Below, one piece after another: positions 9,871-19,337 of a DNA stretch of 53,903 nt. Numbering within the stretch: the first letter of the stretch is position 1; each line of letters begins with the position of its first letter. This stretch comes from Bacillus sp. AZ43 (GTDB lineage: Bacteria > Actinomycetota > Actinomycetes > Mycobacteriales > Geodermatophilaceae), in NCBI GenBank assembly GCA_004570425.1, contig SPQJ01000029.1, positions 1 to 53,903 on the forward strand, read 5' to 3'. The notes beneath the pieces were generated by a model, which did not search any database, was not told where the DNA came from, and saw nothing but the letters and a program-made list of their open reading frames with translations. The position numbers were made by a program, and so were the translations under genes.

Positions 9871-11067
9871 TCAGCCTCCGGCGATGACGCCCCGGGCGTG
9901 CTCCCGGGCCCACTTCTCCGCCGCCAGGACGTCCTCGACGCAGGTGGGGGCGCCGAGGTCCGGCGCGTCGTCGAGGGTACGCGCGACGAGGTCCACGATG
10001 CCCCGGAACGAGAGGCGACCCGCCACGAAAGCGGCGACCGCCTCCTCGTTGGCGGCGTTGTAGAGCGCCGGGACGACGCCACCGGCCTCGCCGGCCAGCC
10101 GCGCGAGCCGGACGGCGGGGAAGGCGACCTCGTCGAGCGGCATGAACTCCCAGGTGCTGGCCGCCGACCAGTCGAGTGCGGGCTGCACCTCGGGCAGCCG
10201 GTCGGGCCAGGCCAACGCCAGCGCGATGGGCAGCCGCATGTCCGGCGGGCTGGCCTGGGCGATCGTCGCGCCGTCGGCGAAGGTGACCATCGAGTGCACG
10301 ATCGACTGCGGGTGGACGACGACGTCGATGTCGGCGTACGGGACGCCGAAGAGCAGGTGCGCCTCGATGAGCTCGAGGCCCTTGTTCACCAGCGTCGCCG
10401 AGTTGATCGTGATGACCGGCCCCATGTCCCACGTCGGGTGGGCCATCGCCTCCTCGACGGTGACGTCGGCGAGCTCCTCGGCCGTGCGGCCGCGGAAGGG
10501 CCCACCGCTGGCGGTGAGCACCAACCGGGCCACCTCCTGCCGGGTGCCGCCGCGCAGGCACTGGGCCAGGGCCGAGTGCTCGGAGTCGACGGGCACCAGC
10601 TGGCCGGGCGCCGCCGCCCGCAGGACCAGGTCTCCCCCCGCGATCAGCGACTCCTTGTTCGCCAGTGCCACGGTGCGGCCGGCGTGCAGCGCCGACAGGG
10701 TCGGCCCCAGTCCGATCGAGCCGGTGATGCCGTTGAGGACGACGTCGGCCGGTCGGGCCGCCAGCTCCTCGGCGGCGCGCGGGCCGGCCAGGATCTCCGG
10801 CAGCGCGAACTCCCCCTTCGACCAGCCACGCTGGGAGGCGGCGGCGTAGAACGCCAGCTGCAGGTCCTGCGCGGCGGTCGCGCGCGCCACGGCCACGGTG
10901 CGGACGCCGAGGGCCAGCGCCTGCTCGGCGAGCAGCGCGACGTCCCCTCCCCCGGCGGCCAGCCCGGTGATCCGCAGCCGCCCGGGGTTCTGGCGGGCGA
11001 CCGCGATCGCCTGCCGGCCGATCGAGCCGGTGGAGCCGAGCAGCGTGACCTGACGGGGTTCGCTCAC
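9871..11067 (-). CDS. dxr: 1-deoxy-D-xylulose 5-phosphate reductoisomerase
   Basis: A 398-residue NADPH-dependent enzyme making MEP from DXP, the committed step of the MEP pathway. Visible motifs: the Rossmann loop [45 protein letters not shown], and the C-terminal [11 protein letters not shown]. The start was set at GTG 11067, because GGAGG lies 9 nt before it; the upstream ATG at 11076 directly abuts that sequence and is less likely. The stop lies just before the protease gene, so the two are probably coupled. It is divergent from the DUF2631 gene. Confidence 0.96.
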   Translation of the reverse strand: MSEPRQVTLLGSTGSIGRQAIAVARQNPGRLRITGLAAGGGDVALLAEQALALGVRTVAVARATAAQDLQLAFYAAASQRGWSKGEFALPEILAGPRAAEELAARPADVVLNGITGSIGLGPTLSALHAGRTVALANKESLIAGGDLVLRAAAPGQLVPVDSEHSALAQCLRGGTRQEVARLVLTASGGPFRGRTAEELADVTVEEAMAHPTWDMGPVITINSATLVNKGLELIEAHLLFGVPYADIDVVVHPQSIVHSMVTFADGATIAQASPPDMRLPIALALAWPDRLPEVQPALDWSAASTWEFMPLDEVAFPAVRLARLAGEAGGVVPALYNAANEEAVAAFVAGRLSFRGIVDLVARTLDDAPDLGAPTCVEDVLAAEKWAREHARGVIAGG

Positions 11068-11141
11068 GGGTTGCATCCTCCCCGAGGCGCGCCGCGCGAC
11101 CTCGCGCGGTGTCCGGGGCGGTCTCCTGCCAGAATGACGGC

Positions 11142-11429
11142 GTGAGTGACACGCAGCGGATCAGCCAGCCCGGTCGCGAAGAAGCCGTCGTCCGCACCGG
11201 CGCGCATCCGGTCGAGCACGAGCGTCCCGAGGACTGGGGCTGGCACGGCGAGACGGGCAAGAAGGGCCGCTTCGGCGCCTGGGTCGCCGTCCTCGTGATG
11301 CTGACCTACCTCGTCGGCAACCACGAGGGCCGGATGGAGGACCTCTGGATCATCGGCATCGCCGGGCTCATGGTCCTGATCCTGATCTGGGACATGTTCC
11401 GGCGGAAGAACGCCTGGCGCAGCCGCTGA
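11142..11429 (+). CDS. DUF2631 small membrane protein
   Basis: A 95-residue protein of the actinobacterial DUF2631 family. An acidic/Trp-rich N-terminus ([10 protein letters not shown]) precedes two predicted membrane helices (about 50-65 and 70-88) and a basic tail (RRKNAWRSR), suggesting the termini face the cytoplasm. It commonly lies divergent from dxr. No function is established. The start is GTG at 11142 (GTGAGTGAC); upstream in-frame starts would run into the dxr promoter region. A strong palindrome follows 18 nt after the stop. Confidence 0.8.
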   Translation: MSDTQRISQPGREEAVVRTGAHPVEHERPEDWGWHGETGKKGRFGAWVAVLVMLTYLVGNHEGRMEDLWIIGIAGLMVLILIWDMFRRKNAWRSR

Positions 11430-11447
11430 CGCCCTGACCGTCGCTGG

Positions 11448-11477
11448 AGGCCGGTTCCCCGTACGGGGAACCGGCCT
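11448..11477 (+). terminator. Perfect 30-bp palindrome, probable terminator
   Basis: A perfect inverted repeat with two 15-nt arms meeting at a central GTAC, located 18 nt after the DUF2631 stop. The RNA would fold into a very stable GC hairpin. The following bases are TTCCGTCC rather than a clean U-tract, as is common for intrinsic terminators in high-GC Actinobacteria. It may also be a dimer binding site; terminator is the simpler reading. Confidence 0.65.
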
Positions 11478-11597
11478 TCCGTCCTCCGGGGGACACCCCG
11501 CCCGCTCGTCGGCGCGAACGACCTGTTCGGAGCCGGGTGGGCCATAGGGTGCCGCCTGGTCCGGAGGTGCCGGGCCGCCGTACCCGCCGGAGTCCCG

Positions 11598-12701
11598 ATG
11601 CCTCGCCTGCTCGCCGCGCTCCTCACCGTCGCCGCGGCCGCCGCCCTCGTGCTGCTGCCGGCGGACCAGGCCTCCGCGGCACCCCCGCCGACCGTGTCGC
11701 CGTCGACGGTCCAGCGCGGCGGTTCCCTCACCGTCAGCGGCACCGGCTGCTGGGACCCGGAGTACGACCCCTACGGCGGCACCGGGCGGACGGCGTGGTG
11801 GGTGAACGTCCAGACCACGCCGATGGGTGGCTCCTGGACGCACGCCCTGGGGTCGGTGCAGACCGACGAGTGGGACGGCGGCGCGTGGTCGGTCACGTTG
11901 CGCCTTCCCGACATGGCGGGGCCGGGCAGCTACTCGGTCTACGCACGTTGCTCGCTGGGCTCCGCGGAGTTCGACTACCCGGCTGTCCCGTTCACCGTGG
12001 TCGGGGACCCCATCCCGCCGAACTGGTGGGAGCCGGGCGGCGGCGGACCGCCCGGCCAGCCGAAGGGCCCCGGAGCCGCGCCGCCGGCACCCGCGCCACC
12101 GCCCGCGACGCGCCCGACGGCGCCGCAGTCGGCCGCGGCGCACCCGTCGTCGGGCACGCCGGCGACCACCACCTCCCCGGGGACCACCTCCTCGCCGGGG
12201 AACACGTCGCACTCCCCCGCGGCCACCCCGGCGCCCGCGCCGGGCTGCTCGGACTGCGCCCGGCTCGCGTCGGGGGACGCCGTGCGGGCGGGACGGTCGT
12301 TCGTGCTGCGGTACGCCGGCTTCCTGCCGGGCGAGCGGGTGACCGTGGTCATGCACTCGACGCCGGTCCAGCTGGGCGCGTTCACCGCGGACGACGATGG
12401 CGTGGTGACGGCGCCGGTGACGATCCCCGCGTCGGCGGCCGGTGGTGAGCACACCCTGACGCTCACCGGCGAGACCTCCGGCGAGCAGGCCCTGCCGTTC
12501 ACCGTCGCCGAACCCCCGCCCTCCCGGGCGGTCGACCGGGAGGCGGGCGCCGGGGGCGTCGTCCTGCCCGCGACGCTCCTGGGCGCCGCGCTGGTGCTGG
12601 GGGCCGCCGGAGCCCTCGTGGTCCGCCGTCGCCGGTCCACGGGACGACCGGACCGGCCGGCTCAGGCGACCGAGACGCCGATCAGGGAGCCGATCGCGTA
12701 G
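11598..12701 (+). CDS. Secreted, C-terminally anchored protein with two Ig-like domains
   Basis: A 367-residue surface protein of unknown function. A Sec signal peptide (MPRLLAALLTVAAAAALVLL, ending near ASA) is followed by an Ig/beta-sandwich-like domain (30-140) with two cysteines. Next is a Pro/Thr/Ser-rich linker (about 145-215) and a second beta domain (220-310) starting GCSDCARL. A hydrophobic helix with an RRRR stop-transfer and a cytoplasmic tail ends the protein. The stretch LPATLLG before the helix is only loosely like a sortase signal. The last 40 bp overlap the convergent VIT1-type gene. A TAGGGT hexamer about 50 bp upstream could be a -10 element. Confidence 0.75.
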   Translation: MPRLLAALLTVAAAAALVLLPADQASAAPPPTVSPSTVQRGGSLTVSGTGCWDPEYDPYGGTGRTAWWVNVQTTPMGGSWTHALGSVQTDEWDGGAWSVTLRLPDMAGPGSYSVYARCSLGSAEFDYPAVPFTVVGDPIPPNWWEPGGGGPPGQPKGPGAAPPAPAPPPATRPTAPQSAAAHPSSGTPATTTSPGTTSSPGNTSHSPAATPAPAPGCSDCARLASGDAVRAGRSFVLRYAGFLPGERVTVVMHSTPVQLGAFTADDDGVVTAPVTIPASAAGGEHTLTLTGETSGEQALPFTVAEPPPSRAVDREAGAGGVVLPATLLGAALVLGAAGALVVRRRRSTGRPDRPAQATETPIREPIA

Positions 12702-13375
12702 GTGATGCCGGCCGCTGCGGCGCCGAAGAGGAGCTGGCGGGCACCGGCGAACCACCACGGCCGCGGGGTGAAGCGGGACGACACCGCCCCGGCGGCGAAC
12801 AGCCCGATCCCACCGGCCAGCAGCGCGGCCCAGAGCAGCGAGACGCCGAGCAGGTAGGGCAGCAGCGGGATCACCGCGCCGGTCGCGAACGTGAGGAACG
12901 AGGAGACGGCGGCGACCCGGGGCGAGGGCTTGTCCTCGGGGCTCAGGCCGATCTCGGCGACGACGTGCAGCCGCAGCGCCGTCTCCGGGTCGCGGGAGAG
13001 CTGCACCGCGACCTTGCGCGCCAGCCGTTCGTCGACGCCCCGCACCCGGAGCATCTCGGTCAGCTCGGCGAGCTCCCCCTCGGGGTTCCGCTCGAGCTCG
13101 CGGCGCTCCTTCTCCACCTCGAGGTCGAGCTGCTCGTTCTGCGTCTTGACCGAGGTGTACTCGCCCAGCGCCATGGAGATCGCCCCGGCGACCAGGCTCG
13201 CCGTCCCGGCGAGGACGATCGCCCGGGGCGTCGCGCCGCCGCCGCCGACACCGGCCACCAGCGCGGTGTTGGTGACGAGCCCGTCCATCGCCCCGAAGAC
13301 GGCGGCGCGCAGCCAGCCGCCGGAGACGTCGGCGTGGCTGTGCTCGTGCGCCTCGGCCTCGGGGGTGGTGGTCAC
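12662..13375 (-). CDS. VIT1/CCC1 family iron/manganese transporter
   Basis: A 237-residue membrane protein of the VIT1/CCC1 family, which moves Fe2+ or Mn2+ across membranes. An N-terminal His-containing segment (HEHSH) precedes helix 1 with [16 protein letters not shown], a family signature. [13 protein letters not shown] follows, then a charged cytoplasmic metal-binding helical region (about 85-150), then further membrane helices. GTG 13375 forms a GTGA overlap with the rlmN stop (13372-13375), so it is coupled to rlmN. Its 3' end overlaps the convergent secreted-protein gene by 40 bp. Confidence 0.88.
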   Translation of the reverse strand: MTTTPEAEAHEHSHADVSGGWLRAAVFGAMDGLVTNTALVAGVGGGGATPRAIVLAGTASLVAGAISMALGEYTSVKTQNEQLDLEVEKERRELERNPEGELAELTEMLRVRGVDERLARKVAVQLSRDPETALRLHVVAEIGLSPEDKPSPRVAAVSSFLTFATGAVIPLLPYLLGVSLLWAALLAGGIGLFAAGAVSSRFTPRPWWFAGARQLLFGAAAAGITYAIGSLIGVSVA

Positions 13376-14559
13376 TGGTCGCTCTCGGCGCCCAGCTCGA
13401 CGGGCGGCTCCACCGACGGCACCGGCACCGCCACGCTGGGAACGCCGTCCACCTGGTCGGCGGCGGCGAGCTGGCCGCAGGCGCCGTCGATGTCCTGGCC
13501 ACGGGTGTCGCGCACCGTCGTCGGCACGCCGGCCGCACGCAGCCGGGCGACGAACTCCCGCTGGGCGGGCAGCGGGCTGGCGTCCCACGGGCTCCCCGGC
13601 GTCGGGTTCAGCGGGATCAGGTTGACGTGCGCGAGCTTGCCGGCGAGCAGCTTCCCGAGCAGGTCGGCCCGGAAGGGCTGGTCGTTGACGTCGCGGATGA
13701 GCGCGTACTCCACCGAGTACCGGCGGCCGGTCTTGCGGGCGTAGGCGTCGGCGGCCTCGATCACCTCGCCGACCTTCCAGCGGGTGTTGATCGGGACGAG
13801 GGTGTCGCGCAGCTCGTCGTCGGGGGCGTGCAGGCTGACCGCGAGGGTGACGTTGCGCCCCTCCTCGGTGAGCCGGCGGATCGCCGGCACCAGGCCGACG
13901 GTCGAGACGGTGACGGAGCGCTGCGAGAGACCGAGCCCGTGCGGGGCGGGGGTCAGCAGGGCGTCGAGGGTCTTGCGGACGCGGGCGTAGTTGGCCAGCG
14001 GCTCCCCCATGCCCATGAAGACGACGTTGGACAGCCGGCCGGGGCCCCCGTCGAGCTCGCCGTTCGCCATGGCCGCGGCGGCGGCGACCGCCTGGCCGAT
14101 GATCTCGGCCGCCGACAGGTTGCGGGTCAGGCCCTGCTGGCCGGTCGCGCAGAACGGGCAGGCCATGCCGCACCCGGCCTGGCTGGAGATGCAGACCGTG
14201 GCGCGGTCCGGGTAGCGCATGAGCACGCTCTCGACCAGCGCGCCGTCGTGCAGCCGCCACAGGGTCTTGCGGGTGCGGCCGTTGTCGGCGGTCTGGTGCC
14301 GCACCACGGTGAGCAGCCCCGGGAGGAGCGCCTCGGTGAGCCTCTCGCGGACGGCGGCCGGCAGGTCGGTCATCTGCGCGGGATCGGTGACGCCGCGGTA
14401 GAAGTGCCGGGCGAGCTGGTCGGCCCGGAACGCCGGCTGGCCGAGCTCGGCGACGGCCGCGCGGGCCTCCTCGCGGGTGAGGTCGGCGAGGTGGCGCGGG
14501 GGCATGCCCCGGCGGGGGGCGTCGAAGACGAGCGGGAGGGCAGTCATGGCGTCGTCCAT
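13372..14559 (-). CDS. rlmN: Dual-specificity rRNA/tRNA adenine C2-methyltransferase RlmN
   Basis: A 395-residue radical-SAM enzyme that methylates C2 of A2503 in 23S rRNA and A37 in some tRNAs. The cluster motif CGMACPFC (CxxxCxxC) is present, along with [12 protein letters not shown] and [13 protein letters not shown]. The late catalytic Cys lies in GACGQL near the C-terminus. The start is ATG 14559 (MDDAMTALP); ATG 14547 is an alternative. It is divergent from the SpoU methyltransferase gene with only 12-21 bp between start codons. Confidence 0.95.
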   Translation of the reverse strand: MDDAMTALPLVFDAPRRGMPPRHLADLTREEARAAVAELGQPAFRADQLARHFYRGVTDPAQMTDLPAAVRERLTEALLPGLLTVVRHQTADNGRTRKTLWRLHDGALVESVLMRYPDRATVCISSQAGCGMACPFCATGQQGLTRNLSAAEIIGQAVAAAAAMANGELDGGPGRLSNVVFMGMGEPLANYARVRKTLDALLTPAPHGLGLSQRSVTVSTVGLVPAIRRLTEEGRNVTLAVSLHAPDDELRDTLVPINTRWKVGEVIEAADAYARKTGRRYSVEYALIRDVNDQPFRADLLGKLLAGKLAHVNLIPLNPTPGSPWDASPLPAQREFVARLRAAGVPTTVRDTRGQDIDGACGQLAAADQVDGVPSVAVPVPSVEPPVELGAESDQ

Positions 14560-14580
14560 GGTCCCACTACCGTGCGGCGG

Positions 14581-15252
14581 GTGACGCAGCCCGAGACGGA
14601 CCTCACCCCGCCGGAGGGCCTCCTCGACCCGGTCGGGGTGGGCCCGTGGGAAGGACCGTGGCCGGAGGACCCGCGCCTGGACCCCGAACTGCTCGCCCAC
14701 GGCGACCGGCGCAACGTGGTCGACAGGTACCGCTACTGGACGGTCGAGGCGATCGTCGCCGACCTCGACACCCGCCGGCACCCCTTCCACGTCGCGATCG
14801 AGAACTGGCGGCACGACCTCAACATCGGGACCGTCGTGCGCACCGCCAACGCCTTCCTCGCCGAGGCGGTGCACGTGGTCGGGAAGAAGCGCTGGAACCG
14901 GCGGGGCGCCATGGTCACCGACCGGTACCAGCACGTGCGGCACCATCCCGACGTCACCGCGCTGCACGCCTGGGCCCGCGAGGCCGGGCTGCCCGTGCTG
15001 GCCGTGGACAACCTGCCCGGCGCGGTGCCGCTGGAGACCGCCGTCCTCCCCCGGGCCTGCGTCCTGCTCTTCGGGCAGGAGGGCAGCGGTCTGACCGACG
15101 AGGCACGGGAGGAGTCCGACGGCGTGCTGTCGATCGCCCAGTTCGGCTCCACCCGGTCGATCAACGCGGGAGTGGCCGCCGGCATCGCCATGCACGCGTG
15201 GATCAGGCAGCACGCCGCCGTCGACGGGCGAGGAGCGCCAGCAGCGCGATGA
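14581..15252 (+). CDS. SpoU/TrmH family RNA 2'-O-methyltransferase
   Basis: A 223-residue SPOUT-class methyltransferase. The knotted SAM-binding domain shows [18 protein letters not shown] (motif 1), [13 protein letters not shown] (motif 2) and [18 protein letters not shown] (motif 3). The target RNA cannot be read from sequence. The start is GTG 14581, or GTG 14572 in the same frame; neither has a visible ribosome-binding site, suggesting a leaderless transcript. It faces rlmN across a very short gap, and its 3' end overlaps the convergent membrane-protein gene by 50 bp. Confidence 0.87.
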   Translation: MTQPETDLTPPEGLLDPVGVGPWEGPWPEDPRLDPELLAHGDRRNVVDRYRYWTVEAIVADLDTRRHPFHVAIENWRHDLNIGTVVRTANAFLAEAVHVVGKKRWNRRGAMVTDRYQHVRHHPDVTALHAWAREAGLPVLAVDNLPGAVPLETAVLPRACVLLFGQEGSGLTDEAREESDGVLSIAQFGSTRSINAGVAAGIAMHAWIRQHAAVDGRGAPAAR

Positions 15253-15604
15253 TCACGCCGTCGACCGCCATGAAGAGGACGGCCTCCGGCTCGTCGTAGG
15301 CGGTCAGCTTCACCGCGCTGAAGACCAGGTCGACCAGCAGGACGACGGCGAGCGCCGGCAGCACCCGCCGATCCCGGCCGAGGCGGACGGCGGCGACCAG
15401 GAAGGCGACGGCGAGCGCCGTGGACCAGGCCCCGACCGACCAGTCGGCGATGCCCTCGGGGTCACCACCCTGCTCGACGGAGGCGAAGAACAGGAAGTAC
15501 GCGGTGCCGAAGAGCTTGACGGCCCCGAAGAGACCGAGCAGGACGCGGGTGCCGTAGAGCAGGGCGTTGCGCCCGGTCGCGGGACGGACGGCGGTGGTGG
15601 TCAT
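15203..15604 (-). CDS. Small four-helix membrane protein, unknown function
   Basis: A 133-residue protein with four predicted membrane helices (about 18-42, 58-76, 82-100, 105-126) and an RRRRR C-terminus that should be cytoplasmic. It loosely resembles DoxX-like or other small integral membrane proteins, but I cannot assign a family. The ATG start is preceded by AGGAGGG. It is divergent from the two-component kinase gene across 141 bp and overlaps the SpoU gene by 50 bp at the 3' end. Confidence 0.72.
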   Translation of the reverse strand: MTTTAVRPATGRNALLYGTRVLLGLFGAVKLFGTAYFLFFASVEQGGDPEGIADWSVGAWSTALAVAFLVAAVRLGRDRRVLPALAVVLLVDLVFSAVKLTAYDEPEAVLFMAVDGVIIALLALLARRRRRAA

Positions 15605-15679
15605 GGGATCCCTCCTGGGCGGTGACCGGTGGACGCCGCGAACGCTAGGGAGCCGGGACCGGCGTCGGCATCGACCGCT

Positions 15680-15710
15680 GGGCTGTTTCCGCGCTCAGCC
15701 CTCGGGCTGA
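15680..15710. promoter_or_regulatory. Alternating GGGCTG/CAGCCC repeats upstream of the two-component system
   Basis: Three copies of one hexamer in alternating orientation: GGGCTG (15680-15685), CAGCCC (15696-15701) and GGGCTG (15704-15709). The last two form TCAGCC-CTCG-GGCTGA. They lie between the divergent small membrane-protein gene and the sensor kinase. The layout suggests a binding site for a dimeric regulator, possibly the downstream response regulator; this is inference. Confidence 0.35.
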
Positions 15711-15745
15711 TGGCGGGAGGCCCGGGCCGCCCTACGCTGCGCCTC

Positions 15746-16897
15746 GTGGACGAGTCGCGACGCGGTCCGGCCCTACCGGTCTGGTCCGACGTCGTGCTCG
15801 CGGCGGCCTTCCTCGCCGTCTCCGCGGCGCAGATCGCCGTCGCCCCCATCGCCGACCCGGTGGTGTCCGTCCTCGTCGCCCTGGGTTCCACGGTGCCGCT
15901 GGCCTGGCGGCGGACGGCCCCCGCCACCGCCGCCCTCGCCATCACGGCGGTGTGGACCGTCCCGACGCCCGACGGGTACCTGCTGCTCGGCTACGTCATG
16001 GCCGGTGTCGCGTTCTACTCGGTCGGCGCGTACGTGCCCGACCTGTGGCGGATCGTCCTGGTCACCGGCGTCTCCGTGGCCGTCGGCGTCGTCGTCACGC
16101 TGCTCGGGCCGGAGATCTGGCAGGCGGCCATCGGATCGGCTCTGGCGGTGGCGGCCCCGGCCGCGGCGGGCCGCCTCGTGGCGCACCAGCGCGCGCAGAA
16201 CGCCCGGCTGCGGGAGCTGGCCGCCGACCTCGTCCGGGAGCGGGCGGCGGCCGAGGGCGCCGCGGCCGCCGAGGAGCGGGCCCGGATCGCCCGGGAGCTG
16301 CACGACGTCATCGGGCACCACGTCACCGTCATCGCACTGCAGGCGGACGCGGCCGCCGCCGCGCTGGCACGGGCGCCCGGACGGGCCGCACCAGCGGTCG
16401 AGGCCATCCGGCGGTCCGCGGCGGAGGCGCTCGCCGAGATGCGCCGGGTCGTCGGCGTCCTCCGGACCTCCGACGAGGACGACCTCCACCCCCCACCCGG
16501 ATTGCGGGACGTGCCGGACCTGGTGGCGCGGTGCCGGTCGGCCGGCACCCCCGTCGACCTCACGTTCCAGCCTCCTGCCCGGCCCACGCACGCCAGCGTC
16601 GAGCTGGCCGCCTACCGGCTGGTCCAGGAGGCCCTGACCAACGCCGCCCGCCACGCTCCCGGCGACGCGGTCGACGTCCGCGTGGTGGCCGACGGCGCCG
16701 AGGTGGTCGTCGAGGTCCGCAACACGCGCGACCGTTCCGTCCCCTCCCCCCGCCGGAGCTCGTCCGGGTCCGGCCTCGGGCTCGTGGGCATGCGGGAACG
16801 CGTGCGGCTGCTCGGTGGCCGGCTCGATGCCGGTCCGACCGACGAGGGCTACGCGCTGAGGGCCAGGCTGCCGCTCGACCTCCCGGTGGCGCCGTGA
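15746..16897 (+). CDS. Two-component sensor histidine kinase (NarL-type partner, HisKA_3)
   Basis: A 383-residue kinase of the type paired with NarL/LuxR regulators. Four or five membrane helices at the N-terminus (about 10-140) have little extracellular sequence, so sensing is probably within the membrane. A coiled segment follows, then the HisKA_3 helix with the phosphorylated His in ARELHDVIGHHV. The HATPase domain has EALTNAARHAPG (N box) and GSGLGLVGMRERV (G box). GTG 15746 lies 7 nt after a possible -10 (TACGCT), fitting a leaderless transcript. Its stop overlaps the regulator start. Confidence 0.9.
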   Translation: MDESRRGPALPVWSDVVLAAAFLAVSAAQIAVAPIADPVVSVLVALGSTVPLAWRRTAPATAALAITAVWTVPTPDGYLLLGYVMAGVAFYSVGAYVPDLWRIVLVTGVSVAVGVVVTLLGPEIWQAAIGSALAVAAPAAAGRLVAHQRAQNARLRELAADLVRERAAAEGAAAAEERARIARELHDVIGHHVTVIALQADAAAAALARAPGRAAPAVEAIRRSAAEALAEMRRVVGVLRTSDEDDLHPPPGLRDVPDLVARCRSAGTPVDLTFQPPARPTHASVELAAYRLVQEALTNAARHAPGDAVDVRVVADGAEVVVEVRNTRDRSVPSPRRSSSGSGLGLVGMRERVRLLGGRLDAGPTDEGYALRARLPLDLPVAP

Positions 16898-17550
16898 CCA
16901 CGGTGGTGCTGGTCGACGACCAGCAGCTGGTGCGCGACGGCCTGCGGCTCATCCTCGAGCTCTCCGGCATCGAGGTGCTGGGCGAGGCCTCCGACGGCGA
17001 GGAGGCCGTGCGGCTGGTCCTCGAACGACGCCCGGACGTCGTCCTCATGGACCTGCGCATGCCGCAGGTGGACGGCATCGAGGCGACCCGGCGGATCGTC
17101 TCGGCGGGCTGCGCCACCCGCGTCCTCGTGCTGACCACCTTCGAGGGGGAGGAGCTGACGTTCCGCGCCCTGCAGGCGGGGGCGGCCGGGTACCTCCTCA
17201 AGGACGCCGGAGGCGACCGGCTGGTCGCCGCCGTCCGGTCCGCGGCCGCCGGCGAGATGCCCCTCGCTCCCGAGGTGGTCGCCCGGCTCGTCGCCTCCTA
17301 CGTCCGCCGCCCGCGCGCCCGCGCACCGGACCGGCTCGCCGCGCTGAGCGACCGGGAGCGCGACGTGCTCGCGCTGATCGGCGCCGGGCGGTCGAACGGC
17401 GAGATCGCCGCGGAGCTGTTCATCTCGCTCGCGACGGTGAAGACCCACGTGCGGCACATCCTCGCCAAGCTCGACCTGCGCGACCGGGCCCAGGCCATCG
17501 TGCTGGCGCACGAGTGCGGCCTGGTGGGTGACGAGACCGCGCGACCCTGA
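16894..17550 (+). CDS. NarL/LuxR family response regulator
   Basis: A 218-residue regulator, partner of the preceding kinase. The receiver domain is complete: acidic pair VDDQQ, phosphoacceptor Asp in VVLMDLRMP, Thr in LTTFE and Lys in GYLLKDAGG. The C-terminal LuxR helix-turn-helix reads LSDRERDVLALIGAGRSNGEIAAEL with SLATVKTHVRHIL. GTG 16894 forms a GTGA overlap with the kinase stop, giving a coupled operon. Targets are unknown. Confidence 0.93.
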   Translation: MTTVVLVDDQQLVRDGLRLILELSGIEVLGEASDGEEAVRLVLERRPDVVLMDLRMPQVDGIEATRRIVSAGCATRVLVLTTFEGEELTFRALQAGAAGYLLKDAGGDRLVAAVRSAAAGEMPLAPEVVARLVASYVRRPRARAPDRLAALSDRERDVLALIGAGRSNGEIAAELFISLATVKTHVRHILAKLDLRDRAQAIVLAHECGLVGDETARP

Positions 17551-17573
17551 TCGACACCTGGCACGCTCGGCGG

Positions 17574-18337
17574 ATGGGCCACCTGGACGACGTCGACCTG
17601 TCCCTCACCCTGTCGAAGAAGGAGGGCAGGGCGCAGCTGGAGGAGGCTCAGCAGCGGCTGGTGCACCTCCGTCTCCTGCTCGGCGGCCAGATCGGTTCCG
17701 GTGAGCTCGGCCCGCCGCTGCTGGTGCTGTTCGAGGGCTGGGACGCGTCGGGCAAGGGCGGGGCGATCCAGCGGCTGGTGGCCGAGCTCGACCCGCGGCA
17801 CGTCCGGGTCGCCCAGTTCGCCGCCCCGACGCACGACGAGAAGCGGCACCACTTCCTGTGGCGGTTCTGGCCGGTGCTGCCCGGCTGGGGAGGCATGGCC
17901 GTGCTCGACCGCACCTGGTACGGCCGGTGCTGGTCGAGCGCGTGGAGGGGTTCGCGTCCGAGGAGGCGTGGCGCCGCGCGTACGACGAGATCGTCGATCT
18001 CGAGACGACGCTGGCCGCCGAGGGGACGATCCTGGTCAAGTTCTGGATGCACCTCTCCCCCGAGGAACAGCTGCGCCGCTTCGAGTCGCGGCGGGCCGAC
18101 CCCTACAAGGCGTGGAAGCTCACCGACGAGGACTGGCGCAACCGGGAGAAGCGCGCCGCGTACACCGAGGCGGTCGAGGAGATGCTCGCGCGCACCGACC
18201 ACCCGTGCGGCCGCTGGCACGTGGTGGCCGCCGAGGACAAGCGGTGGGCGCGGGTGGACGTCGTCCGCACGGTGTGCGCGGCGGTCGAGTCGGCGCTGCG
18301 GGCCCGGGGCATCGACACCGACCCCCCGCTGGGCTGA
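17574..18337 (+). pseudogene. Polyphosphate kinase 2 (PPK2) family gene with a single-base frameshift
   Basis: PPK2 enzymes transfer phosphate between polyphosphate and nucleotides. The first frame encodes the N-terminal helices, the Walker A motif FEGWDASGKGGAIQRL, and the conserved stretch DRTWYGR. The reading then continues only in a different frame, with VLVERVEGFASEEAW, WMHLSPEEQLRRF and the DPYKAWKLTDEDW motif, to the stop at 18337. One missing base at about 17927/17928 (within CGGTGCTGG) explains the break. If repaired the protein would be 254 aa, normal for a short PPK2. It is either a real recent lesion or a sequencing error. Confidence 0.85.
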
Positions 18338-18338
18338 G

Positions 18339-19310
18339 TCACCCCCCGGCCAGCCAGTCGATCGAGCCGCCGTGCGGCGCGGTGCGCGCCAGCGGACGCC
18401 CGTCGAGCGACAGCACGAAGTACGGGCCCCACCCGCCGGGGTACGGCCGGCCGGTGCCGGGCACCATGCCGGCACCCTCCTGGGCGATCCACCGGACCGG
18501 CAGGTCGCGTACCCGCTCGACGAAGGTCCGGCGGTGGTCCTCCGGCAGGTACGGCAGGACGGCCGTGTGCAGGACGACGGGCGTCACGCCCTCCGGAACG
18601 AGGTCGAGGGCGTCGGGCAGCCGCTCGACGGCGTCACCGGCCAGCAGGGCCGGCGGCTCCCGCGCGGCGACGTCGGCGGCGGCGTCCAGTCGCGCCAGCC
18701 GCTCCGCCTCCCGGGGTCCGGGCCACACCAGGGCCCGCAGCCACTCCCGGTCCCCGGCGTCGGTGACGTCGAGCGGGTTCAGGTCGACCCCGATCCGCGC
18801 GACCACCTCCGGCAGCACGGACGGCACCGGCACGCCGCCGCTCGTCCCGCACCGGAGGTGCACGGACCGTCGCGGGCCGACCGGCCGGCCGTCGAACTCG
18901 TAGCTGTACCGGTCGGGGTACAGACACAGCCCGGCGGAGGCGCCCACCTCGACGAGCGCGAGGGGGCCGTCGACCATCGCGAGGACCGGGAGGAGGGCGG
19001 CGCAGCGGGCCGGCTCGTTGGTCTGGGTCGCGCGGGCGAGCACGGTGTCCCGCAGGCGATCGGCGTCGCCCAGCACGCGCTCGCGCAGCTCCGCCGCGTC
19101 CGCGGGCACGCCCCCGAGGAACCGCACGGCGGCGAGGAACAGGGTCGGGTGCCGTTTGCCACCGGGCAGGTCGGCCAGGAACCGGAGGATGTCGCCGTCC
19201 TCGGCCACGGACGCCGCCAGCAGGGAGTACGCGGGCGACTCCTCCGCCGACTCCTCCGCGAACGCCCGGAAGCCCCGTACGAGCGTCGCGAGCACCTCGT
19301 CGTCGGTCAC
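18339..19310 (-). CDS. DUF2332 family protein
   Basis: A 323-residue protein of the DUF2332 family, widespread in Actinobacteria and of unknown function. Visible blocks are RHPTLFLAAVRFL, VEVGASAGLCLYPDRY (a glycine-rich loop recalling a Rossmann or methyltransferase fold), IGVDLNPLDVTD, and HTAVLPYLPEDHRRTF. A SAM-dependent activity is possible but unproven. The start is GTG 19310 (frame VTDDEV). It is divergent from the DUF952 fusion with 27 bp between start codons, and its stop faces the PPK2 stop across one base. Confidence 0.8.
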   Translation of the reverse strand: MTDDEVLATLVRGFRAFAEESAEESPAYSLLAASVAEDGDILRFLADLPGGKRHPTLFLAAVRFLGGVPADAAELRERVLGDADRLRDTVLARATQTNEPARCAALLPVLAMVDGPLALVEVGASAGLCLYPDRYSYEFDGRPVGPRRSVHLRCGTSGGVPVPSVLPEVVARIGVDLNPLDVTDAGDREWLRALVWPGPREAERLARLDAAADVAAREPPALLAGDAVERLPDALDLVPEGVTPVVLHTAVLPYLPEDHRRTFVERVRDLPVRWIAQEGAGMVPGTGRPYPGGWGPYFVLSLDGRPLARTAPHGGSIDWLAGG

Positions 19311-19337
19311 GACGCCATCGTGCAGCAGGATCACGAC

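Noticed and set aside
12560-12640. LPxTG sortase anchor in the secreted Ig-like protein
   Set aside because: The sequence is LPATLL, lacking the Gly of LPxTG, and the charged tail is too long; a simple membrane anchor fits better.
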